From CALCKW01 sp033852095 (GTDB lineage Bacteria > Pseudomonadota > Gammaproteobacteria > CALCKW01), in assembly GCA_033852095.1 (NCBI GenBank), contig JAWSVD010000067.1, positions 1 to 5,288 of the forward strand: a stretch of DNA of 5,288 nt. Direction: 5' to 3'. The notes beneath the pieces were generated by a model, which did not search any database, had not been told where the DNA came from, and worked only from the letters and a program-made list of their open reading frames with translations. Below, piece by piece: positions 1 through 5,288 of the stretch. Within the stretch, counting starts at the first letter, position 1, and every line of letters begins with the position of its first letter. Position numbers and translations under genes: made by a program.

Positions 1-57
1 ACAGTCACAGTGCCCGCGCAATTACCAACGAGGTAATGAAAACGCGTGACGCCGCAC

Positions 58-63
58 AGGGAG
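58..63 (+). promoter_or_regulatory. Shine-Dalgarno deciding the regulator start
   Basis: AGGGAG lies 5 nt before the ATG at 69, a normal ribosome-binding spacing. The upstream in-frame ATG at 36 has only a GAGG 2 nt in front of it, which is too close for good initiation. This favours 69 as the start of the XRE-family regulator. Confidence 0.5.
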
Positions 64-68
64 AGCAG

Positions 69-860
69 ATGTTAGCTGGTCAAAGGGACTCGGGGTTTTC
101 AGGTTTTTTGCGTGCCTGGCGCCGTCGCCGTCGCATGAGCCAGCTGGAGCTCGCGCTGGCTGCCAATATCTCCCAGCGGCACATCAGCTTTCTGGAGAAC
201 GGTCGCTCCAGCCCCACGCACAGCTCTGTTATCGCCCTGAGCCAAGCTTTACACATGCCGGTGGCTGAGCGCGACGCGATGCTTCTCGCCGCAGGGATCA
301 AACAGCCGTTGTCGGATCAGCGACTGGAGCAGGCGGCGCGCGATGCCATCGATGCCTCGATGGATTACGTGCTGCAAAGCCACAACCCCTATCCGGCGAT
401 GACCGTCGATGCCCTGTGGAACTTGCAACAGGCGAATGAAGCCGCGCAAGCCTTCTTTTGTGCGGTGGGCTCCATCGGCGAGAGCAACCTGCTGCGGGCG
501 CTGTTGTTGCCAGGCCCCGTGAAAGACAATCTCAATAACTGGGATTCAGTGGCGCGCGGCATGCTGCGCCTGTTCGAGCTGGAGGCTCTGCGCCGACCCA
601 ACGACGTCGCTGCGCAGTCGCTGTTGTCCGCTTTACGATCTGACCCAGACGTCGCAGCTGTATTGACGCAGCCTGAAGAAGGGGCGGTGGCGCCGGTGAT
701 GACTTTGGCCTTTGCTGTGGACGGCATTGAGTTGCGGGTTTTCACGCTGATTGCCACGATAGGCATGAGCACGGAGGCGCGCCTGGACGATATTCGACTG
801 GAGACGCTGCTGCCCGCCGATGCCGCCTCGCGGGCTTGGTTTGAGCGACAGGGAAAATAA
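69..860 (+). CDS. XRE-family transcriptional regulator with MmyB-like ligand-binding domain
   Basis: A cytoplasmic DNA-binding regulator of 263 aa from the ATG at 69 (274 aa if the in-frame ATG at 36 is used). The N-terminal helix-turn-helix spans roughly residues 8-65: an arginine-rich first helix, then MSQLELA, then the recognition part ISQRHISFLENGRS. Next come a linker and, from about residue 80, a C-terminal domain whose opening NPYPAMTVDALW is typical of the MmyB-like ligand-binding domain, a PAS-like fold thought to bind a small, possibly lipidic, ligand. Length and layout match the family. The start at 69 is preferred because of its Shine-Dalgarno and because family members usually begin about ten residues before the first helix. 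Such regulators often sit beside the gene they control, so the MFS exporter starting 49 nt downstream is the natural candidate target; that link is inference. The ligand cannot be predicted. Confidence 0.9.
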   Translation: MLAGQRDSGFSGFLRAWRRRRRMSQLELALAANISQRHISFLENGRSSPTHSSVIALSQALHMPVAERDAMLLAAGIKQPLSDQRLEQAARDAIDASMDYVLQSHNPYPAMTVDALWNLQQANEAAQAFFCAVGSIGESNLLRALLLPGPVKDNLNNWDSVARGMLRLFELEALRRPNDVAAQSLLSALRSDPDVAAVLTQPEEGAVAPVMTLAFAVDGIELRVFTLIATIGMSTEARLDDIRLETLLPADAASRAWFERQGK

Positions 861-909
861 GTTACATGCGATACACAGCAACATACGGTGAAATCACGCG
901 GCTGCTGAA

Positions 910-2181
910 ATGCGGGGTGATGGTTTGAACGAATCGCCCGCTTTGTTTTCCAATGCACGTTACCGCCTGTTTTTTTGCTCCTCGGGAATTTCCAATTTAG
1001 GCGACGGCATCGCCTTGTTGGCGCTGCCGTGGTTGGCCAGTTTGATCAGCCGTGACGCGCAGATGATCGCCTGGGTTACCGCAGGTTTGCGACTGCCCTG
1101 GCTGTTCTTCTCACTGCCAGCGGGGGTGGCGGCGGATCGCTGGGACAGGCGGCAGCTGATGCTGACAGCCGACTCCCTGCGATTTGTTATTTTGGTCTTA
1201 CTCGCGCTCGCGCTGACGATGGGGCCGGATCTAAGCACGCTAACAACGGCTCAACAACCGCTGATGATGCTGGCGCTGACAGCCATCGCCTTTGCTTTAG
1301 GGTCCGCTGAGGTATTGCGTGACAACACCGCACAAACCTTGCTGCCGTCGGTGGTTGAGGCCGATCAATTGGAGCGGGCCAATGGCCACATGTGGAGTGC
1401 CGAGCAGTTACTGGGGCAATTCGTGGGGCCGCCGCTGGCGGGGGCACTGATGGTGTACAGCCTTGCAGCCAGTTTTCAGGTCTACGCCCTGTGCGTGGCC
1501 TTGGCTTTTGTCTGTCTGTACCAACTGCGGTTGCCAGCCGTGCGCAGCAGCTCATGCGACAGCGCGTGGCAGCAGGCCAAAGAGGGATTGCAGTGGCTCT
1601 ACGGCCACGAGGTGCTGTTGCGATTGGGCCTGATGTTGGGCGTGCTCAATTTTATCTCCGCAGGGGCTGTCACCGTATTGGTGCTGTACAGCCAAGACGT
1701 CTTGGGACTGAGCGCAACACAACACGGCTTGCTGTTGCTCTCCGGGGCCGTGGGTGGTGTGCTGGGCGGGCTGGTAGGGCCTGCTATTGTCGCGCGGTTG
1801 GGCGGGCAGAGGACTCTGCACCTGGCGCTGATTCTGTTTGCCGCGCCCTTTGCCTTGATAGCACTCAGTTCTCAGGTGGCTTGGGTGGCGCTTGCGTTAT
1901 TTGTGGAACTCTTCGCGGCGGTGCTGTGGAATTTGGTGACAGTTTCCCTGCGGCAGCGCATCATTCCCAGCCAGTTGCTGGGTCGTGTCAACAGTGTGTA
2001 CCGGCTCTTGGGTTGGGGTGTGATGCCATTGGGTGCGCTGGCGGCGGGTTATCTGGTGAGTGCAGCCGAACACTACATGCCGCGCGAAGATGCCTTGCGT
2101 TTGCCCTACGCGGTGGCCGCCGTCTTGGCGTTGCTGCTGTTTGGCTATGGTTTGGCGCGCTTGCGACTACGGGAGCAGTAG
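910..2181 (+). CDS. MFS transporter, DHA3/MFS_3-type drug or siderophore exporter
   Basis: An inner-membrane secondary transporter of 423 aa with hydrophobic stretches that fit 12 transmembrane helices. Family marks are FSNARYRLFFCSSGISNLGDG before and in helix 1, the loop 2-3 signature (motif A) G72-VAADRWDRR-81, and a segment around residues 131-178 (SAEVLRDNTAQTLLPSVV, then ERANG and GPPLAGAL) characteristic of the MFS_3/DHA3 group that includes EntS- and macrolide-efflux-like proteins. These normally export small molecules by proton antiport. The substrate cannot be read from sequence. The ATG at 910 has no good ribosome-binding site. An in-frame TTG at 925, just after GGGGTGATGG, is an alternative start that would remove five residues and leave helix 1 intact. 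The gene follows the XRE regulator after 49 nt and precedes the VOC gene by 61 nt, suggesting co-transcription. Confidence 0.9.
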   Translation: MRGDGLNESPALFSNARYRLFFCSSGISNLGDGIALLALPWLASLISRDAQMIAWVTAGLRLPWLFFSLPAGVAADRWDRRQLMLTADSLRFVILVLLALALTMGPDLSTLTTAQQPLMMLALTAIAFALGSAEVLRDNTAQTLLPSVVEADQLERANGHMWSAEQLLGQFVGPPLAGALMVYSLAASFQVYALCVALAFVCLYQLRLPAVRSSSCDSAWQQAKEGLQWLYGHEVLLRLGLMLGVLNFISAGAVTVLVLYSQDVLGLSATQHGLLLLSGAVGGVLGGLVGPAIVARLGGQRTLHLALILFAAPFALIALSSQVAWVALALFVELFAAVLWNLVTVSLRQRIIPSQLLGRVNSVYRLLGWGVMPLGALAAGYLVSAAEHYMPREDALRLPYAVAAVLALLLFGYGLARLRLREQ

Positions 2182-2232
2182 AGCTGAATTTTGGCCTGTG
2201 CTGGGCCTCGAACTTAAGAAACAAAAAAGATT

Positions 2233-2236
2233 GGAG
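2233..2236 (+). promoter_or_regulatory. Shine-Dalgarno deciding the VOC start
   Basis: GGAG lies 6 nt before the ATG at 2243. The same frame is open back to an ATG at 2060 inside the MFS gene, but only from 2243 onward does the product look like a VOC protein, so this site fixes the start. Confidence 0.55.
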
Positions 2237-2242
2237 ATTGAG

Positions 2243-2629
2243 ATGAAACGAGTGACTGGTATCGGCGGTATTTTCTTCAAAGCAATGGATCCCGCCGCAC
2301 AGCAAGCTTGGTATAAACAACATCTTGGCATGGATGTGCAAGCGTGGGGTGGTGCTGCGTTCAGCTGGGCGGATGCAGATGGAAAACCCACAGGTGGCAC
2401 CACAATCTGGTCCGTTGCGCCCGAATCAACTGAACAGTTTGCCCCGAGTGCGGCGCCCTTCATGATCAATTACCGGGTAGACGATTTACACGCACTGGTC
2501 GCGGCGCTCAAAGAAGAGGGCTGTGACGTTCTCGATAAAATCGATGATTCGGAGTACGGGAAGTTCGCCTGGGTGATCGACCCCGAGGGCAACAAAGTAG
2601 AGCTGTGGCAGCCGCCCGCCGGTCAATGA
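2243..2629 (+). CDS. VOC-family (glyoxalase/bleomycin-resistance fold) protein
   Basis: A small cytoplasmic protein of 128 aa, the usual length for a single-chain VOC protein made of two beta-alpha-beta-beta-beta modules. Module 1 covers about residues 5-57, with the helix DPAAQQAWYKQHLGMDV. Module 2 covers about 73-123, with the NYRVDDLHALVAALKEEGCDV helix and the hallmark ending YGKFAWVIDPEGNKVELWQP. E120 is in the position of the family's C-terminal metal ligand. The first metal-ligand position, often His in the first strand, appears to be Gly here (VTGIGGIFF, residues 4-12), so a glyoxalase I activity is not supported. Binding, isomerase or unknown functions are possible. The gene sits 61 nt after the MFS exporter and 68 nt before ada on the same strand. 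A role in handling a reactive or toxic small molecule fits the context but is inference. Confidence 0.88.
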   Translation: MKRVTGIGGIFFKAMDPAAQQAWYKQHLGMDVQAWGGAAFSWADADGKPTGGTTIWSVAPESTEQFAPSAAPFMINYRVDDLHALVAALKEEGCDVLDKIDDSEYGKFAWVIDPEGNKVELWQPPAGQ

Positions 2630-2697
2630 ATTTGCAGTCAGCACATTGCTGCCCGTTTATCGGCGGCACGGTGATGGCGTTCAGATAAGCTGAGCTC

Positions 2698-3759
2698 ATG
2701 TTGATATCTCTGCCTCCCGATGACGAACTCTACGCCGCCTTGCTCGCCCGCGATGCGCGCTACGAGGGGCGTGCCTATGTGGCCGTCACCAGCACCAAAA
2801 TATTCTGCCGCTTCAGTTGCCCAGCGCGCAAACCTAAGCCACAGAACTGCGTATTCTACGAATTGGTGGCGCAGTGTATGGAGGCCGGTTATCGCGCCTG
2901 CAAACGCTGCCACCCACTGCAGCCTGCCGCTGATGCGGAGCCGTTGATCGCCGATCTGCTACATGCGCTGGAGCAAGCACCCGAGCGGCGTTGGGGCGAG
3001 CAAAGTCTGATCGCCAGAGGTTATGATCCCTCAACCGTGCGGCGCAGTTTTAAACGCCACTTTGGCATCACGTTCTTGGAGATGGCGCGCTTGCGTCGGC
3101 TGCGCTGCGGGCTCGATACGCTACGTGCAGGCGGTGAGGTGATCGAAGCACAATTGGACGCGGGCTTTGATTCACCGAGCGGCTTTAGAAGCGCCTTCGC
3201 CAAATTGCTGGGCCAAGCGCCTGGCAGCTTCACGGGACAGGAGCAATTACTGGCCGATTGGATCGACACACCACTGGGGTCGATGATCGCGGTAAGTGAT
3301 GTTACATCCCTGCACTTGTTGGAATTCATGGACCGCAAAGCATTGCCCACGGAATTGAAAAAGCTGCGGCAGTCGGCACGTAGCGAAATAGGGCTGGGGC
3401 GATACGAGCCGACCGAAGAAATTGCGGCGGAGCTGAAAAGCTATTTTGCCGGCCAAAGCGCCGAGTTCAACACCCCCCTGGCCTTGCACGGCAGTGCCTT
3501 CACCCAGCGGGTCTGGCAGGCGCTGCGCAATATTCCCGCTGGCCACACACGCAGCTACCGCGATATTGCCCGCGATATTCAGCAGCCCACCGCGGTGCGT
3601 GCAGTGGCACGCGCCAACGGCGCCAATCAGATCGCGCTGGTGATTCCCTGCCACCGCGTGATCGGCGCGGACGGCTCACTCACGGGCTACGGCGGCGGCC
3701 TGTGGCGCAAGCAAAAGTTGATCGAGCTGGAGCGGCTGTACTTGCCGCAGGAAGAGTAG
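2698..3759 (+). CDS. ada: Ada: methylphosphotriester sensor, AraC-type activator and O6-alkylguanine-DNA methyltransferase
   Basis: A 353-aa protein, almost exactly the length of E. coli Ada. Residues about 8-75 form the Ada zinc domain, with cysteines C37, C41, C68 and C71 (FCRFSC and ACKRCHP). By homology C37 takes the methyl group from phosphotriesters, which turns Ada into an activator. Residues about 80-178 are an AraC-type double helix-turn-helix; the second part is clear (LDAGFDSPSGFRSAFAKLLGQAP). Residues about 187-350 are the methyltransferase domain: FTQRVWQALRNIPAGHTRSY, then the active-site PCHRV with acceptor C318, then GYGGGLWRK. It removes O6-methylguanine and O4-methylthymine damage in a suicide reaction. 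All key residues are present, so the gene looks intact. The ATG at 2698 has only a weak ribosome-binding site. No copy of the E. coli Ada-box core AAAGCGCA is seen in the 68-nt upstream gap, so autoregulation may use a different site or act from a promoter further upstream. Confidence 0.95.
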   Translation: MLISLPPDDELYAALLARDARYEGRAYVAVTSTKIFCRFSCPARKPKPQNCVFYELVAQCMEAGYRACKRCHPLQPAADAEPLIADLLHALEQAPERRWGEQSLIARGYDPSTVRRSFKRHFGITFLEMARLRRLRCGLDTLRAGGEVIEAQLDAGFDSPSGFRSAFAKLLGQAPGSFTGQEQLLADWIDTPLGSMIAVSDVTSLHLLEFMDRKALPTELKKLRQSARSEIGLGRYEPTEEIAAELKSYFAGQSAEFNTPLALHGSAFTQRVWQALRNIPAGHTRSYRDIARDIQQPTAVRAVARANGANQIALVIPCHRVIGADGSLTGYGGGLWRKQKLIELERLYLPQEE

Positions 3760-3770
3760 TCAAGGGGAGT

Positions 3771-3787
3771 GCTCTAGGTTCTAGAGC
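3771..3787 (+). terminator. Short hairpin 12 nt after ada, possible terminator
   Basis: GCTCTAG, a GTT loop, then CTAGAGC gives a perfect 7-bp stem just downstream of the ada stop codon. The position suits transcript ending or 3'-end protection. No run of T follows, so it does not match a canonical Rho-independent terminator. Confidence 0.3.
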
Positions 3788-3898
3788 TGCAGTGCATAAG
3801 CCACGGATACCCGACTGTGGACTTGAAGAAAGCAATGGTTTAAATAGCTCATGGGCCGAGAAAGAGCTTGCTGGAAGCGAATTTCCATGTCGACAAAC

Positions 3899-3973
3899 TG
3901 TCCGAATGAATTCGAACCTACATGATCCAGGGTTGTATATACAATAAATTGTGGGTTCGAATTTATTCGTACA
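3899..3973 (+). repeat. 75-bp inverted repeat: 24-nt arms around a 27-nt centre with a palindrome
   Basis: Arms are 3899-3922 and 3950-3973. As DNA they match as inverted repeats at 21 of 24 positions. As + strand RNA, two of the three mismatches become G-U pairs (3908 with 3964, and 3919 with 3953), leaving one mismatch (3902 with 3970). The 27-nt centre contains the perfect 12-bp palindrome TTGTATATACAA at 3933-3944. Each arm contains TTCGAA within GGTTCGAAT (read on opposite strands). There is no T-run on either side, so it is not an ordinary terminator. It could be a structured RNA element, a protein-binding site or a small mobile-element relic. Confidence 0.7.
3933..3944. promoter_or_regulatory. 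12-bp perfect palindrome, possible operator
   Basis: TTGTATATACAA is fully self-complementary and lies inside the larger inverted repeat. Its TGT-N4-ACA core is the same layout as the palindrome next to the permease promoter. It resembles dyad operators of dimeric regulators such as the FadR branch of GntR proteins, but no regulator can be assigned. Confidence 0.3.
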
Positions 3974-4094
3974 ACATGCCTTCGAAAAAACACCAATCCC
4001 AACCTGCCAATACAAACCCCACCAGCTGATACTCGCGCTGTCCCAGGCGAAGCTGAAAGCTTGGCATGTGCCCCGTTCATCCTGAAACCCAAAA

Positions 4095-4113
4095 CCCGTT
4101 GTTATGCCCGCTG
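4095..4113 (+). repeat. Imperfect direct repeat, copy 1
   Basis: CCCGTT, two bases, then TATGCCCGCTG. The same two blocks in the same order recur at 4251-4272 with a 5-nt spacer. The 11-nt block is identical in both copies. Confidence 0.5.
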
Positions 4114-4250
4114 CCCGGCCAGCAGACATGCGCGGGATCTCGACTTAAAACCGCCGAACCACAATTGGCTGCAATTCACGCCGCCCATGCAACACACAAA
4201 AATTGTGGCTTCTGCTGCATAGCGCCTTGAATCCTCGAATACCGTCAATC

Positions 4251-4272
4251 CCCGTTTTCTATATGCCCGCTG
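4251..4272 (+). repeat. Imperfect direct repeat, copy 2
   Basis: CCCGTT, five bases, then TATGCCCGCTG, matching copy 1 at 4095-4113. The 11-nt block ends exactly where the TTGACA promoter box begins, so this copy could act as an upstream regulator site. Confidence 0.5.
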
Positions 4273-4302
4273 TTGACAAGCACTGGATCGGTGTTTAATA
4301 AT
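4273..4302 (+). promoter_or_regulatory. Sigma70-like promoter for the permease operon
   Basis: A perfect -35 box TTGACA at 4273-4278 is followed after 18 nt by AATAAT (4297-4302, 5 of 6 consensus bases); after 15 nt there is also TTTAAT (4294-4299, 5 of 6). Both candidate -10 boxes are slightly off the ideal 17-nt spacing. Transcription would begin near 4306-4310, giving a leader of about 55 nt before the ATG at 4364. Confidence 0.55.
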
Positions 4303-4311
4303 CCGGTTGTC

Positions 4312-4329
4312 CAAATGTCCGTACATTTG
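4312..4329. promoter_or_regulatory. 18-bp palindrome just after the promoter, candidate operator
   Basis: CAAATGT, CCGT, ACATTTG: perfect 7-bp arms around a 4-nt centre, positioned a few bases after the expected transcription start. This is a typical place for a repressor dimer to block a sugar-uptake operon. As RNA it would be a weak, AT-rich hairpin, so a DNA operator is the better reading. The binding protein is unknown; LacI- or GntR-type repressors are common for such operons. Confidence 0.45.
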
Positions 4330-4363
4330 CAGGATATTGAATTTTCAGGCAGGTAGAAGATCA

Positions 4364-5288
4364 ATGGCTTTGACGCAAGAGCGAATCGTATTGCTTATAT
4401 TTGCAGCGCTGTTTGTGCTGTGCTCGCTGTTTTTACCCAACTTCCTGTCCACCGCGAACATCCTCAACTTGATTCGAGCCGTGTCAGTGCTCGGCATTCT
4501 GGGCATCGCGATGGCGGTGGTGGTGATAGGCCGCGGTGTGGATCTGTCGATCATCGCCACCATGGCCATGTCGGTGGCTTTCTCGCTACAACTCGCGCAG
4601 CAGGGCGTGCCCCTGTGGCAGGCGCTTTTTGCGGGCTTTGCTTTCGCCGTGTTGATGGGCGCGATCACTGGATATCTTGTGGCCTACGTGGAAGTGCCCT
4701 CGCTCTTTGCAACCTTGGCCATGGGCACCTTTATCTACGGCTTCGGGCGCTTCACGATGGTGTCGCTGGATGTGATCTACGCGCCCTCGGACGTGGCCTG
4801 GTTTGATTTCCTCGGCAAGGGCCGGGTGCTGGGCATACCCATGCCGGTGTTGCTTTTCGCGGGGCTGGCGCTGGTGGTGTCTGCGGGCATGAAATACCTG
4901 CGCATAGGGCAGGTGACTTACCTGATCGGTGACAACCTCGAAGCCGCTCGTATCACCGGATTGGCGGTGCGCCCGACCTTGGTTTTTCACTACGTGCTGG
5001 CGTCGGCCATTGCCTTTGGCGCGGGCGTGATCATGGCTTCCGCGGTCAATTCCATGAACACGCGGATCGTGAATTCCAGCCAGATCTACGACGTCATTCT
5101 GGTGGTGGTTCTGGGCGGCATTGGCCTGTCGGGCGGCAAAGGCGGGGTGCGCAACGTGATCGTTGGCACGCTGCTGATCGGTACCTTGTTAAACGCGATG
5201 ACGATCCTCGATTTCCCCTACACGCTGCAAAACCTGATCAAGGGCATGATCCTTTTGCTGGCGATTGGTATCGACGGGATCCTCAATC
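4364..5288 (+). CDS. ABC sugar-type transporter permease (RbsC/BPD_transp_2 family), 3' end beyond the window
   Basis: An inner-membrane permease subunit of a sugar or related solute ABC importer. The frame is open from the ATG at 4364 to the window edge, giving 308 residues; family members run about 310-340, so only the tail is missing. Features: a short cytoplasmic N-terminus, helix 1 at about 8-25, NFLSTANILNLIRAVS, then GRGVDLSI (56-63), the start of the conserved core of this family. The cytoplasmic loop GDNLEAARITGLAVRP (189-204) would contact the ATPase. The late signature VVVLGGIGLSGGKGGVRN (247-264) is followed by GTLLIGTLLNAM and a final hydrophobic segment ending at LLLAIGIDGILN. 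The ribosome-binding site is weak (AGG at 4351 or AAGA nearer the ATG). The ATPase and periplasmic binding protein genes are not in the window and are expected downstream. The substrate (ribose, xylose, galactose or other) cannot be told from this subunit. Confidence 0.92.
   Translation, partial: MALTQERIVLLIFAALFVLCSLFLPNFLSTANILNLIRAVSVLGILGIAMAVVVIGRGVDLSIIATMAMSVAFSLQLAQQGVPLWQALFAGFAFAVLMGAITGYLVAYVEVPSLFATLAMGTFIYGFGRFTMVSLDVIYAPSDVAWFDFLGKGRVLGIPMPVLLFAGLALVVSAGMKYLRIGQVTYLIGDNLEAARITGLAVRPTLVFHYVLASAIAFGAGVIMASAVNSMNTRIVNSSQIYDVILVVVLGGIGLSGGKGGVRNVIVGTLLIGTLLNAMTILDFPYTLQNLIKGMILLLAIGIDGILN

Larger units (their letters stand above)
3760..4363. other. Non-coding intergenic region with inverted and direct repeats
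   Basis: About 600 bp between ada and the permease gene. Several reading frames are open on both strands, but none has a recognisable domain, a good ribosome-binding site or coding-like composition, and I call no gene here. Base composition is more AT-rich than in the flanking genes (for example 23 G/C out of 60 at 3901-3960). The region contains the hairpin after ada, a 75-bp inverted-repeat structure, an imperfect direct repeat, three copies of AATTGTGG (either orientation), and, at its right end, a promoter and an 18-bp palindrome for the permease. Confidence 0.7.

Noticed and set aside
1392..2246. Long + strand open frame (284 codons) overlapping the MFS gene
   Set aside because: Alternate frame of a GC-rich gene; the product is rich in Gly, Ala, Arg and Cys with no domain, while the overlapping frame is a clear transporter.
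2639..2651. Small hairpin CAGCA-CAT-TGCTG between the VOC and ada genes
   Set aside because: Only a 5-bp stem with no T-run; too short to call a terminator or operator.
3771..3787. Strong Rho-independent terminator after ada
   Set aside because: The 7-bp hairpin is real but lacks a T-run, so it is listed only as a low-confidence terminator.
3950..3973. tRNA-like T-loop sequence GGTTCGAAT in the inverted repeat
   Set aside because: Only the T-loop string matches; flanking bases do not form a T-stem, and no anticodon arm or acceptor stem is seen on either strand.
3781..4092. Minus-strand open frame of 103 codons in the gap
   Set aside because: No domain and no convincing ribosome-binding site; it also spans the inverted-repeat element.
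3899..4113. Integron attC site
   Set aside because: An imperfect inverted repeat and a GTTATGC string (4101-4107) are suggestive, but paired RYYYAAC and GTTRRRY core boxes are not correctly placed around one palindrome, and there is no cassette or integrase.
3680..4129. Minus-strand open frame of 149 codons across the ada end and the gap
   Set aside because: No recognisable domain, overlaps the conserved end of ada, and runs through the inverted repeat; composition is not gene-like.
4102..4326. Minus-strand open frame of 74 codons covering the promoter region
   Set aside because: No domain recognised, and it overlaps the promoter and palindrome, which explain the region better.

Overview
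The window is about 5.3 kb of moderately GC-rich bacterial chromosome. All real genes lie on the + strand. The protein families and codon use fit a proteobacterium, most likely a gammaproteobacterium, but this is inference only. There is no rRNA, tRNA, CRISPR array or transposase gene.

Left block (about 36-3759): four genes in a row, separated by short gaps of 49-68 nt. They are an XRE-type regulator with an MmyB-like ligand-binding domain, a 12-helix MFS exporter of the DHA3/MFS_3 type, a small VOC (glyoxalase-fold) protein, and a full-length Ada protein (methyl-phosphotriester sensor, AraC-type activator and O6-alkylguanine-DNA methyltransferase in one chain). Spacing and orientation allow one or two transcription units. 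A plausible reading is a small chemical-stress cluster: ligand-sensing regulator, efflux pump, small-molecule binding or modifying protein, and alkylation repair. This joint role is inferred from gene order.

Middle gap (3760-4363): about 600 bp with no convincing gene and visibly more AT-rich in places. It begins with a short hairpin just after ada. It then holds a 75-bp inverted-repeat structure with 24-nt arms around a 12-bp palindrome, a pair of imperfect direct repeats, three copies of an 8-mer, and a good sigma70-like promoter followed by an 18-bp palindrome. This is the least explained part of the window.

Right block (4364-5288, cut by the window end): the first 308 residues of an ABC sugar-type permease of the RbsC/BPD_transp_2 family. 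It is probably the first or an early gene of a sugar-uptake operon that continues to the right, driven by the promoter in the gap. It is unlikely to be functionally tied to the left block.

No clearly novel multi-gene system is visible. The items most worth a second look are the structured intergenic region and the palindrome at the permease promoter.
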